Part shown: in pieces, positions 1-8,341 of the stretch
How positions within the stretch are numbered: the first letter of the stretch is position 1
How the letters are laid out: each line of letters starts with the position of its first letter
Program-made: the position numbers and the translations under genes
Notes under the pieces: generated by a model
What the model saw: the letters and a program-made list of their open reading frames with translations, nothing else
What the model was told of the DNA's origin: nothing
The model's database searches: none
Source of the DNA: Bacteroidales bacterium
Lineage (GTDB): Bacteria > Bacteroidota > Bacteroidia > Bacteroidales > UBA932
Direction of reading: 5' to 3'
Length of the DNA stretch: 64,000 bases
Assembly (NCBI GenBank): GCA_017630215.1
Contig: JAGBVR010000011.1
Span: forward strand, 26,325 to 90,324

Positions 1-222
1 CAGCTTGAGCGGCTTGCCGATATCTCCTGTTGCAACTGCAAGGGCAATCGCTCCCACAAACAGTATGAGATAAATGATATTCGCTACCGGAAATGTAAAC
101 AGATTGTCCCACATGGCACCTTTCAGGAAGGTTTTCAGGTCAGAGGGCATTTCTGTCCTTATATCGCCATCTGTCTTTATCCCGTCAACGTCGGGCAGAT
201 TCTTATAAGTGTATTTCTTCAT
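1..222 (-). CDS. Hypothetical membrane protein, N-terminal fragment
   Basis: The window opens inside this leftward gene, so only the first 74 codons are present. The start is the ATG at 220-222. The N-terminus is charged (begins MKKYTYKNLPDVDG) and has no signal peptide. It is followed by one hydrophobic stretch at about residues 48-66 that is a likely membrane helix. I do not recognise the family and the C-terminus is missing. The gene is divergent from the methyltransferase that starts at 371. Confidence 0.55.
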   Translation of the reverse strand, partial: MKKYTYKNLPDVDGIKTDGDIRTEMPSDLKTFLKGAMWDNLFTFPVANIIYLILFVGAIALAVATGDIGKPLKL

Positions 223-370
223 GGCATCTGTTGATTGATTAATTTATACAAAGCTAAGTATTATATAAATAGAATCAATAGCTAGCATAGGAAATAATTG
301 AAATATGAGAGAGCTGTATTCGTTTTCTCCTGGAATCTCATTATATTTACGCATCTTAACTTTTCGAAGT

Positions 371-1042
371 ATGAATAAAAGCTTATTGGTACAAGCCCTC
401 GCAAAGTTCATGGCTGGTATTATACTCATGGGGCTTCTGATATTTATCCCGGCAGGCTCTGTTTGGTACTGGCAGGGGTGGCTTCTGATGGGAGTGCTCT
501 TTGTCCCGATGCTGACCGTCGGTTCTGTGCTTGTTGTCAAAAGTCCCGAACTTCTTCGCAAACGTTTGAAATCCAAGGAGGAGAGTAAAGAACAAAAGGC
601 AGTTGTCGCTATTAGCGGACTTCTATTTGTTGCGGCATTTATTATGGCTGGGCTGAACTGGCGTTTTGACTGGTTGATATTGCCGGACTGGGCTGTATGG
701 GCTGCCGCAGGAGTATTCCTGCTCTCTTATATCCTTTATGCGGAAGTGCTCAGAGAGAATGCTTATCTGTCCAGAGTCATTGAAATCCAGGAAGGCCAGA
801 AGGTGATCGATACAGGACTTTACGGAATCGTACGGCATCCTATGTATATGGCAACGACCCTTTTGTTTCTTGCGATGCCTTTGGTGCTAGGGTCATTGAT
901 CTCATTTGTGATAATGTTTGGATATATCCCTGCAATAGTTAAGCGTATCAAGAGTGAAGAGGCACTTCTTCAAGAGGGACTTGAAGGCTATGCTGATTAT
1001 ATGAAGCATGTCAGATACAGGCTTGTTCCATTCATCTGGTAA
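371..1042 (+). CDS. Isoprenylcysteine carboxyl methyltransferase-like membrane methyltransferase
   Basis: This 223-residue protein has about five hydrophobic segments and the RHPMY motif near residue 155. The motif, followed by a C-terminal amphipathic region with conserved Glu and Tyr, is typical of the ICMT/PEMT fold, which binds S-adenosylmethionine in the inner membrane. Bacterial members methylate small molecules or lipids and their substrates are mostly unknown. An upstream in-frame ATG at 305 would add 22 residues without hydrophobic character, so I chose the ATG at 371, which directly precedes the first membrane segment. The fused-type gene at 1064 follows after 21 bp and may be cotranscribed. 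The fold assignment is firm, the substrate is unknown. Confidence 0.8.
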   Translation: MNKSLLVQALAKFMAGIILMGLLIFIPAGSVWYWQGWLLMGVLFVPMLTVGSVLVVKSPELLRKRLKSKEESKEQKAVVAISGLLFVAAFIMAGLNWRFDWLILPDWAVWAAAGVFLLSYILYAEVLRENAYLSRVIEIQEGQKVIDTGLYGIVRHPMYMATTLLFLAMPLVLGSLISFVIMFGYIPAIVKRIKSEEALLQEGLEGYADYMKHVRYRLVPFIW

Positions 1043-1063
1043 AAACTACTAAACTATATAACC

Positions 1064-2806
1064 ATGAAACTCAGAATCAATCTTGTCGGCATTCTCGTTC
1101 TTGCGGGAACTTTCATCGCTGCTGCACAATCTTCCACCAAAGTGATCAGCTGTCTGGAAGTTTATGATCTTGAAACACGTACACATCAGATCGTGAAGGA
1201 ATTTCCATTCCTGATAGAAGCTCCGAATTGGACTCCTGATGGTAAGTGGCTGGTAGTCAATAAGGATGGTCGATTGTATAAGGTCGCTCCGGACGGCTCG
1301 ACTGATCTTGCCGAGATCAATACAGGTTCGATCAATCAGTGTAATAATGACCACGTGATTTCAGCGGACGGCAAGTGGATCGCACTCAGCAGCAATGATC
1401 CAGCAGAAAAGGGATGGAATTCCTATGTGTACAAGGTACCGTTTGAAGGAGGGGAACCAGATAAGATTACACCGATAGGTCCAAGCTATCTTCATGGCAT
1501 CAGCCCTGATGGAAAGACCATTGCCTATTGCGCATTCCGAGGTCCGGAGAATGAAGCGGATGTCTATGCAATGCCGATAAAAGGAGGAAAGGAAGTGCGT
1601 CTGACCGATGCGCCCGGTCTTGATGACGGTCCAGAGTATAGCATGGACGGCAAGCATATCTGGTTCAACAGTGTAAGGACAGGCAGGATGCAGGTATGGC
1701 GCATGAAGACCAATGGCAAACAGCAGACCCAGATGACATTCGACAAGGATATGAATTCATGGTTTCCTCATATTTCTCCTGATGGCGAGAAGGTGGTTTA
1801 CATAGCATATCATGATTACGAACTGGCTCCTGGCGATCATATCGCCAATCTGAATGTCCAGCTAAGGATGATTCCAGCTTCTGGCGGAGAGCCTGAAGTG
1901 CTGGTGGAACTCTTCGGTGGACAGGGTACGATCAACGTCAATTCGTGGAGTCCGGACAGCCGTAAGTTTGCATATGTAAGCTATCGTCTGGAAGAAGAGA
2001 TCACAGCTCCGAAGAGAGAAATGGCCATTCAGCTCTATTCTGCGCGTCAGCTCATAGGAACGCCTGAACTTTTCGCGAAGAACCATAAATATGTGCTCGG
2101 ACGCCTTGCCCAGATGGGTTATACCGGAGCTGAGGCTGCAAGCTATGACAATGGCCGTTTCTCAGGAATGGAACCAGAGGATTTCAGAGCTGTCCTGAAT
2201 GAGGCCGGACTGAAGTTCATGTCGTCTCATACTACCAGACCGCTTACGGCAGCTGAACTTGCTTCCGGAGATTTTACCGAAGCTCTCAAATGGTGGGATC
2301 TATGCATAGAGACTCATAAGAAGGCCGGTGTGCCAAGACTGGTGATGTCGTATTCTCAGAAACTTTCGAATGAGCAGGAGCTGAAGGTAATGGCCGAATA
2401 TCTCGATGCTATCGGTGCTAAATGCAATGCTTCCGGCATTCGTTTCGGCTATCATAACCATGCACACGAATTCGAAAAGATCGGTGATACTACGATGATG
2501 GATTATTTCATCTCTAATACTGATCCTGAAAATGTCTTCATTGAAATGGATGTATATTGGGCCGTAGTCGGTGGCGCTGCTCCTGTGGAATATATGCAGA
2601 AATACCCTGGTCGCTTCGAAGTACTCCACATCAAGGATAAGAGGGAAATCGGACAGAGCGGAATGGTAGGTTTCGAGCCGATTTTCCGTAATTTCGATAA
2701 GGCTGGCACCAAGGCATTTGTCGTGGAAATGGAAGAAGCCAGCACGCCGAATATTCTCAAGGGACTTCGTGAAAGTGCCCTCTATCTCAGAAATGCAAAA
2801 TATTGA
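1064..2806 (+). CDS. Secreted TolB-like beta-propeller fused to sugar-phosphate isomerase/epimerase TIM barrel
   Basis: This 580-residue protein starts with a signal peptide (hydrophobic core at residues 5-20, AAAQ cleavage region). Residues about 25-310 contain repeated propeller blades of the TolB/WD40-like type (PNWTPDGKW, SPDGKTIAY, SWSPDSRKFAYV). Residues about 323-580 form a xylose-isomerase-like TIM barrel with the expected acidic and histidine metal ligands (YHNHAHEF, EMDVYW, VVEMEE). In related bacteria these are usually separate proteins; here they are continuous without a stop. The likely role is periplasmic carbohydrate recognition and isomerisation or epimerisation, and the substrate cannot be read from sequence. 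The Gfo/Idh/MocA gene 70 bp downstream fits a sugar pathway. Confidence 0.8.
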   Translation: MKLRINLVGILVLAGTFIAAAQSSTKVISCLEVYDLETRTHQIVKEFPFLIEAPNWTPDGKWLVVNKDGRLYKVAPDGSTDLAEINTGSINQCNNDHVISADGKWIALSSNDPAEKGWNSYVYKVPFEGGEPDKITPIGPSYLHGISPDGKTIAYCAFRGPENEADVYAMPIKGGKEVRLTDAPGLDDGPEYSMDGKHIWFNSVRTGRMQVWRMKTNGKQQTQMTFDKDMNSWFPHISPDGEKVVYIAYHDYELAPGDHIANLNVQLRMIPASGGEPEVLVELFGGQGTINVNSWSPDSRKFAYVSYRLEEEITAPKREMAIQLYSARQLIGTPELFAKNHKYVLGRLAQMGYTGAEAASYDNGRFSGMEPEDFRAVLNEAGLKFMSSHTTRPLTAAELASGDFTEALKWWDLCIETHKKAGVPRLVMSYSQKLSNEQELKVMAEYLDAIGAKCNASGIRFGYHNHAHEFEKIGDTTMMDYFISNTDPENVFIEMDVYWAVVGGAAPVEYMQKYPGRFEVLHIKDKREIGQSGMVGFEPIFRNFDKAGTKAFVVEMEEASTPNILKGLRESALYLRNAKY

Positions 2807-2823
2807 TAATTAACTTGATATCT

Positions 2824-2861
2824 CTCCCGGTTACAAATCCTCCAGTGGTTGTGGCCGGGAG
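2824..2861 (+). other. Intergenic hairpin CTCCCGG/CCGGGAG
   Basis: A 7-bp perfect inverted repeat (2824-2830 with 2855-2861) lies between the TIM-barrel fusion and the oxidoreductase gene. It has a 24-nt loop and no T tract, so it may reduce read-through or stabilise mRNA ends rather than act as an efficient terminator. Confidence 0.35.
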
Positions 2862-2876
2862 TTCATATGTTGAAGT

Positions 2877-3872
2877 ATGCTTAGATTTGGAGTAGTAGGA
2901 ACAGGAAGGATCAGTGACTGGGTGCTCAAGGGAGCGGCCCAGGATTCCAGAATCGCAGTGACTGCAGTCTGCTCAAGGACTTCAGAGGCTGCTAAGGCTT
3001 TTATAGACCGCAATCCATTGGCAAAGGACGCAAAAATATATACATCTGTGGATGAGATGGTCTTGGATCCGGAAGTGGATGCAATCTATGTCGGTACTCC
3101 GAATCAGACCCATTGTGAATATACTCTCAAGGCGCTCAATGCCGGCAAGCACGTGCTCTGCGAAAAGCCGTTGGCGCTGAATGCCGCTGAAGGACGAAGG
3201 ATGATAGAGGCTGCCAAAGCCAGCGGATGTCTTCTTATGGAGGCAATGGTCTCCACACTGAATCCAAACTTCCGTGCTCTGGCAGACCGTATCGCCACAA
3301 TTGCCCCTGTGCGCCAATACAGTTCATATTTCTGCCAGTATTCTTCCAAGTATGAGGCATTGAAAAGGGGAGAGGTGGCTACATCATTCAAGCCGGGGAC
3401 AGCTGGTGCCTTACGTGACGTGGGCGTATATACGTTGTATCCTATGGTGGCATTATTCGGCAAGCCGTCCCGCATACAGGCTAATATCCAGACTATTACC
3501 ACTCCTGAGGGCATTTCTGATGTCCAGGGTAGTGCTTGTCTGGGATATGATGGAATGGATGCAGTTCTGGCCTGGTCCAAGACATACGACAGTTTCCAGC
3601 CGACTGAAATCGCAGGAGAAAAGGGTAATCTGATATTGGACGAAATCCATATTGCCCGAAAGGCTGAAATTGTCCCTCATGCTGCGCCAACTTCCGGACA
3701 GGGACCTAAGCCAGGTCGTACTCTTGTCTGTGAAGGACTTCCTTTCAATGAGTATTATTACGAGTTCAAGGAATTCGCAGACCTGATAGAAAAAGGCCTG
3801 AAGGAATCCTCGTGGAATTCACATCAGACCTCTCTTTCAGTTCTGGAGATAATAGATGAACTGTTGGATTAA
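2877..3872 (+). CDS. Gfo/Idh/MocA family NAD(P)-dependent oxidoreductase
   Basis: This 331-residue protein begins with a Rossmann nucleotide-binding loop (GVVGTG at residues 5-10) and carries the family EKP motif at residues 96-98 (VLCEKPLALN), whose lysine is catalytic. The C-terminal half is the alpha/beta substrate domain. Family members oxidise or reduce sugars and cyclitols such as inositol and glucose derivatives. There is no signal peptide, so it is cytoplasmic. It follows the isomerase fusion in the same direction, consistent with carbohydrate metabolism. The exact substrate is unknown. It is convergent with the nitroreductase gene, 19 bp apart. Confidence 0.88.
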   Translation: MLRFGVVGTGRISDWVLKGAAQDSRIAVTAVCSRTSEAAKAFIDRNPLAKDAKIYTSVDEMVLDPEVDAIYVGTPNQTHCEYTLKALNAGKHVLCEKPLALNAAEGRRMIEAAKASGCLLMEAMVSTLNPNFRALADRIATIAPVRQYSSYFCQYSSKYEALKRGEVATSFKPGTAGALRDVGVYTLYPMVALFGKPSRIQANIQTITTPEGISDVQGSACLGYDGMDAVLAWSKTYDSFQPTEIAGEKGNLILDEIHIARKAEIVPHAAPTSGQGPKPGRTLVCEGLPFNEYYYEFKEFADLIEKGLKESSWNSHQTSLSVLEIIDELLD

Positions 3873-3891
3873 TTCTTCTTTCCGGAAGAGT

Positions 3892-4494
3892 TTACCACTT
3901 TTCATAATGAATGTTCTCCGGTTTCCACTTGTCCTTTGGCTGTGTGGTACCGTCGTGATGTCCGATCGGAATAGCGCACAGTGGCTGCACATTGCCAGGT
4001 AGGCCAAGGAATTCGCCGAGTGGTCTGGCAAGTTCCATGTTCGGATAGACTCCTGTCCATACAGCTCCCAGACCCAGAGCTTCTGCACTCAGAAGTATGT
4101 TCTGTACTGCTGCCGAGCAGTCCTGCTGCCAGTAAGGATTATCCTTTCCGTCGAACCATGTGGTCTCGCCGCAGACTACGATTGCAAGTGGAGCCTGCCT
4201 GAGCATTTTTGCATAAGGAAGGATTTCGGCCATTGCGTCGAGATGTTCACGCTCTGTGATGACGACAAATCTCCATGGCTGATAGTTTACTGCTGTAGGA
4301 GCTGCCATTGCGGCTCTGAGCATTGATTCGATGTTTTCGTCTGATACCGGTTCTGAAGTGAACTGGCGTACGCTTTTTCTGTTGTGGATGTTTTCCAGAA
4401 CGGCATCTGCCGCATTTCCTCCGGTGTTTGAACAAGAATTCATAGTGCTTAGTGTCAATGTCGCTAAGGCGATAAGTAAAAGTTTGGTTTTCAT
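3892..4494 (-). CDS. Nitroreductase family lipoprotein
   Basis: This 200-residue protein has a lipoprotein signal peptide (lipobox SCS around residue 21) and then a nitroreductase-like FMN fold. The family signature starts at about residue 37 (NRKSVRQFTSEPVSDENI) and continues through AAPTAVNYQPWRFVV and GLGAVWTGVYP. A lipid anchor is unusual for nitroreductases, which are normally cytosolic, but such versions occur in Bacteroidales. The enzyme would act on an electron acceptor at the periplasmic face of a membrane. Its ATG overlaps the stop of the upstream N-hydrolase gene by ATGA, so translation is probably coupled. Confidence 0.85.
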   Translation of the reverse strand: MKTKLLLIALATLTLSTMNSCSNTGGNAADAVLENIHNRKSVRQFTSEPVSDENIESMLRAAMAAPTAVNYQPWRFVVITEREHLDAMAEILPYAKMLRQAPLAIVVCGETTWFDGKDNPYWQQDCSAAVQNILLSAEALGLGAVWTGVYPNMELARPLGEFLGLPGNVQPLCAIPIGHHDGTTQPKDKWKPENIHYEKW

Positions 4495-4895
4495 ACTATT
4501 GTGTTTAGGATATTATAGATTTCATCTTCGGCTTCGTATGGGTGGATGTGGAAATAAGGATTGCCGGTGAGCATGGCGGATAACTGTGTCTTGCTTCTGT
4601 CGTAGAAGATATGGCATGGCTTTCCGATCTTCTCTGCGTAAGCCATTTCGTATCCTACCCCCAGGGAAGGACAAGTGCATTCCGCAATCACGATGTCGCT
4701 TTCGCGCAGCCATGCTGTGTCCTCATCATATATGTCAATGTCTCTTTTCCCCTGTTCCATAAGGTTCAGATGAGGGCTTCCTATATGTTCGGTGAGGACA
4801 ATGTTGTCCTTCTGCATGTATTTAATGAGTCTTCCGTACAGTTCGGCGTCAATCCTGCCTCCTCGTATCGATCCTGCAAAATAAATCTTCTTCAT
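4491..4895 (-). CDS. DNPH1/Rcl-like 2'-deoxynucleoside 5'-phosphate N-hydrolase
   Basis: This 134-residue protein matches the Rcl/DNPH1 branch of the nucleoside 2-deoxyribosyltransferase superfamily. It has SIRGGR at residues 9-14, LTEH at 34-37, SDIVIAE at 66-72, and PSLGVGYE at 76-83, whose Glu83 corresponds to the catalytic glutamate, plus LSAM near 105. Family members hydrolyse the N-glycosidic bond of deoxynucleotide monophosphates and can remove modified nucleotides such as 5-hydroxymethyl-dUMP from the pool. I chose the ATG at 4893-4895 because the protein then begins at the first beta strand and the codon overlaps the stop of the upstream phosphatase gene (ATGA). A longer frame exists but has no family similarity. 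Confidence 0.85.
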   Translation of the reverse strand: MKKIYFAGSIRGGRIDAELYGRLIKYMQKDNIVLTEHIGSPHLNLMEQGKRDIDIYDEDTAWLRESDIVIAECTCPSLGVGYEMAYAEKIGKPCHIFYDRSKTQLSAMLTGNPYFHIHPYEAEDEIYNILNTIV

Positions 4896-5383
4896 AGTCT
4901 TATCTTCTTCAGCAATCCATTGCATCCAGCCAGAACATCCTGGTATGTCTGTTCGAAATCTCCTGTATACCAAGGATCTGCGACATCGCGGCTCAGTCCT
5001 GCGAATTCCATCATCATATGTACCTTGCCTGTGATTTCCGAACCTTGCAGTGCCTCTCCGGCTGCGATTTCTGAATAATCGCCGACTATTCGTGTGAGCC
5101 ATCTGAGATTTGACCTGTCCATAACTACAACGAGGTCTTGTTCATTGAATTCTTCAATGGATATCTTATGGGCGCTATGGTTGCCGAAACGCACTCCCTT
5201 CTCGCGAAGTTTTCTCTGTGCAGGAGGATAGATCGGGTTGAACCATTCCTCATCGGAAACTGCTCCCGATGAAATCTCGAAATGCCTGGCCGCGCCGGCT
5301 TTCTCCACCAGATCCTTCATTACGTATTCAGCCATCGGGCTTCTGCATATGTTGCCGTGGCATAGAAACATTATCCTGATCAT
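4892..5383 (-). CDS. Low-molecular-weight protein-tyrosine phosphatase
   Basis: This 163-residue protein has the phosphate loop CHGNICRS (nucleophile Cys8, Arg14) at the extreme N-terminus and the general-acid DPW at residues 136-138. The length is normal for the family. Substrates are phosphotyrosine or phosphoarginine proteins, unknown here. It is the first gene of a three-gene unit with ATGA overlaps to the N-hydrolase and the nitroreductase lipoprotein, so the three products are probably made together. Confidence 0.92.
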   Translation of the reverse strand: MIRIMFLCHGNICRSPMAEYVMKDLVEKAGAARHFEISSGAVSDEEWFNPIYPPAQRKLREKGVRFGNHSAHKISIEEFNEQDLVVVMDRSNLRWLTRIVGDYSEIAAGEALQGSEITGKVHMMMEFAGLSRDVADPWYTGDFEQTYQDVLAGCNGLLKKIRL

Positions 5384-5425
5384 AAGTTATACTCTCAATG
5401 TATTGGTTTGGGATTTCGTGGTCGA

Positions 5426-7708
5426 TTATTTGAACAGAAGCTTGCAGACCTCGGTGATGTAGTCCCTGCAGTTCATCCAGGTGTGGCCTCCGCCGGGATA
5501 CATTGTGGTGTGTCTGATGCTGCGGTCTTTGAGATTTCTCTCTAACTGAAGGGATGACTGATACAGAAAATCAGATGTTCCGCAGCTTAGCCAGAGAAGC
5601 TTGAGACTATCATTCAGCTGCTCGGCTTTTGCATATGTTCCATTTTCGAAATTGGATGAAATTTCCGGACCGAATATAGCAGGTGCGAAAGCGCATACAT
5701 AGTGGAACTTGTCCGGATTGCCAAGTCCGCATGCTAATGTCTGGCGACCGCCGAGCGAGAATCCGGCAATGGCTCTGCTGTCGGCATCGCTAAGAACATT
5801 ATAATTTGCTTCGATGAACGGAATCACTGATTCTGTGAACTCCTCTGTAGTCAGTTCTGTATCCATCGGATTGTACATGCTGGCCTGGCCGCGGCGGATC
5901 ATCTCCGGATACGGATTCGCGTATGGCATTACGACGATCATCTTCTTCGCAAGGCCGGCTGCAATGAGGTTATCCAGAATATTATTGATCCTTCCTACCT
6001 TGAACCAAGTCTCGTATGTGTCTGTCATTCCGTGGATCAGATACAGCACTGGATATTTTTCTGATGATGCGGGGTCATATCCTGCAGGAGTGTAGACCAC
6101 TACCGGCCTGTCAAAACCGACAGCCTTGGATGTATAATATGTATAGCTGATCTTTCCGTGAGGGACATCCTGGAGATCCTGCCAGTCAGGCTGAGGGCCT
6201 TTCACATCGGCAAGACTGTATTTGAATCCTTCGTTAGGGAAGATATGCATGTTTTCAGGATCGGCTATCTTGGTTCCGTCTACAACGAAAGCATATGGAT
6301 AGATGTCAGGCTGCTTGGGAGTGACATTTATCGACCATACACCCTCGTCATTCTTTGTCATTGGTCTTGTTCCTTCGAACATCTGGCATTCGAGATCGAC
6401 ATTTTCGGCCTGAGGAGCGCGCAGGCGGAATGTCACGCTTCCGTCCTTGTTATACTCCGGTGATATGATTCCTTTAGGAAAGAGACGCGCCATTACTTCT
6501 GGCGTAAGCCTCTGCTGGTCAGGCTTTGCAGCTGGGGCTGAAGGCTCTGCAGCCTTCCTTCCTGCCTTCGGCTTTGATGCCTGAGCTTCCTTCATTGCCT
6601 TTTCAGAAGCCTCCTTGTCGAATAGGAGAGGGAAGGTCTGGCTGAGGAAATGACGGGCGTTCATCCAGGTATGTCCCATCTTGTCTGTAGTGAAGTATTG
6701 GATGTTTTCGATGCCTTTGCTGTCGAGGAATTCCATGTATTCCTTTGCGTTTCCGTAAAGGAAATCGTCGGTTCCGCAGCCGAGCCAGAAGAGGTTTATC
6801 TGTTTGTTTGTCTTCTTAGCCTTGTCATAGACTGTAGGGATGTTCATACTTGTAAACGAACTGTATGAACAGAGATAAGAAAATTTGTCAAGGTTGTTCA
6901 GACCGAATGAAAGTCCCTGGTTTCCTCCACGTGAAAAACCTCCTATAGCTCTGCTGTCACGGTCGTTGATGGTCCTGTAATTGGCCTCTACATATGGCAT
7001 GAGGTCGTTCAGGAGATCCTTGCTGAACTGGTCTCCCTTGGTGAAGTCGAATGTTTCTGCAGGATTATACTTGGCGGGATTGCCGTAAGGGAGGACGATG
7101 ATCATTTCCTTGGCCTTGCCCTGGGCGATGAGATTGTCCAGGATCAGATTCATCTTTCCTACCTTGAAATATACTTCTTCAGTGTCGGTGGTGCCGCTGA
7201 TAAGATAGAATACCGGATATCTTCGGTCGGGATGCTTGTCGTAAGTCGGTGGTGTATATATTATTGCATTGCCGAAAAGACCCAATGTCTCCGAATGATA
7301 GTTCACATAATCCACCTTTCCGTGTGGTACGGACTGCAAGTCGTGGTCCATCGGCACATCGCCTCGGAAATCGATCATAGAGTTCTTGAAACCTTCGTTA
7401 GGGAACCAGTCAGGACACTGGGGGTCCATGACTCCGATTCCGTCCACCTCGAAGCAGTATGGGTAGATGTCAGGGGCGACCGGACCGAGAGTAATGCTCC
7501 ACACACCGTTCTCTCCCTTGGTCATATCTTGCTTGGGAGCGAACTGTGCGCTTATCTTCACATTCTTCGCCTGGGGCGCAGAGATGTTGAAGGTAACGGT
7601 ATTGTCGGGGTTAACTACGGTAGAAGGTGTATGCGGTCCCATCTGGGCTGACGCAGAAATGCAAAGTGCAAGGGAAGCCAATGCCGGCAGAAAGAATCTT
7701 GTTTTCAT
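5426..7708 (-). CDS. Tandem CE1-type esterase with two N-terminal Ig-like modules
   Basis: This 760-residue secreted protein has a signal peptide (cleavage near SASA-Q, residue 21) and is an internal duplication. Each half has an early-set Ig-like domain of the CBM48 type (first about 30-115, second about 410-495) followed by an esterase-D/CE1 alpha/beta-hydrolase domain. The nucleophile motifs are GFSRGG (Ser259) and GFSLGG near residue 650, each followed by a late GHTWMN histidine motif. An Ala/Lys/Pro-rich linker (about 376-402) joins the halves. CE1 enzymes remove acetyl or feruloyl groups from xylan-like polysaccharides. Both active sites look intact. The two halves differ in loop lengths, so they may have different substrates. 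Confidence 0.88.
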   Translation of the reverse strand: MKTRFFLPALASLALCISASAQMGPHTPSTVVNPDNTVTFNISAPQAKNVKISAQFAPKQDMTKGENGVWSITLGPVAPDIYPYCFEVDGIGVMDPQCPDWFPNEGFKNSMIDFRGDVPMDHDLQSVPHGKVDYVNYHSETLGLFGNAIIYTPPTYDKHPDRRYPVFYLISGTTDTEEVYFKVGKMNLILDNLIAQGKAKEMIIVLPYGNPAKYNPAETFDFTKGDQFSKDLLNDLMPYVEANYRTINDRDSRAIGGFSRGGNQGLSFGLNNLDKFSYLCSYSSFTSMNIPTVYDKAKKTNKQINLFWLGCGTDDFLYGNAKEYMEFLDSKGIENIQYFTTDKMGHTWMNARHFLSQTFPLLFDKEASEKAMKEAQASKPKAGRKAAEPSAPAAKPDQQRLTPEVMARLFPKGIISPEYNKDGSVTFRLRAPQAENVDLECQMFEGTRPMTKNDEGVWSINVTPKQPDIYPYAFVVDGTKIADPENMHIFPNEGFKYSLADVKGPQPDWQDLQDVPHGKISYTYYTSKAVGFDRPVVVYTPAGYDPASSEKYPVLYLIHGMTDTYETWFKVGRINNILDNLIAAGLAKKMIVVMPYANPYPEMIRRGQASMYNPMDTELTTEEFTESVIPFIEANYNVLSDADSRAIAGFSLGGRQTLACGLGNPDKFHYVCAFAPAIFGPEISSNFENGTYAKAEQLNDSLKLLWLSCGTSDFLYQSSLQLERNLKDRSIRHTTMYPGGGHTWMNCRDYITEVCKLLFK

Positions 7709-7891
7709 AAAGAAATCGTTTTATGGTTTAAAACTAATAAAAAATCCGTATTAAGCCAAGTGAAAGAGGGCGGGAAACAGTAAATTGCGTGAGAATGTAC
7801 GGATTTGAACAGATATTGATATGGCTTGAGGATGATATTTGCTTATGTCAATGATTATACGTATTTTTATGAATCACTAATTTTGAAGATT

Positions 7892-8341
7892 ATGTTAAAG
7901 ATTGGAGACAAGATGCCTGATTTCGAAGTAGTGGATCAGGACGGAAACAAGGTAAGTTCAAAGGACTTCATTGGTAAAAAGACAGTGGTGTATTTTTATC
8001 CGAAGGACAATACAAGCGGATGCACTGCGGAAGCTTGCAGTATAAGGGACAATTTTGAGGCTTTGATTGCCAAGGGATACAATGTCGTCGGCGTCAGCAA
8101 GGACAGTGCTGCATCGCACAGAAAGTTCATCGAAAAATATGACCTTCCATTTACTCTTTTATCCGATACTTCCACTCTGATGCTCCAGGCTTTCGGGGCA
8201 TGGGGAGAGAAGAAGATGTATGGAAAGACAGTCCTTGGTACTATTCGCCGGACCTTCATCTTCAGTGAAGATGGAATTCTTGAAAGAATAATTGAAAAAG
8301 TCGATACCAAAAACCACGCAGACCAGATACTTAATCCATAG
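7892..8341 (+). CDS. bcp: Thioredoxin-dependent thiol peroxidase (BCP family peroxiredoxin)
   Basis: This 149-residue peroxiredoxin has the BCP motif with peroxidatic Cys44 and resolving Cys49 (SGCTAEACS). It reduces hydroperoxides using thioredoxin in the cytoplasm. The ATG at 7892 gives a protein starting MLKIGDKMPDF, the normal family start. A longer frame upstream adds 22 residues that do not fit the family. The CotH gene begins at the very next base after the stop codon, so the two genes form one transcript. Confidence 0.93.
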   Translation: MLKIGDKMPDFEVVDQDGNKVSSKDFIGKKTVVYFYPKDNTSGCTAEACSIRDNFEALIAKGYNVVGVSKDSAASHRKFIEKYDLPFTLLSDTSTLMLQAFGAWGEKKMYGKTVLGTIRRTFIFSEDGILERIIEKVDTKNHADQILNP

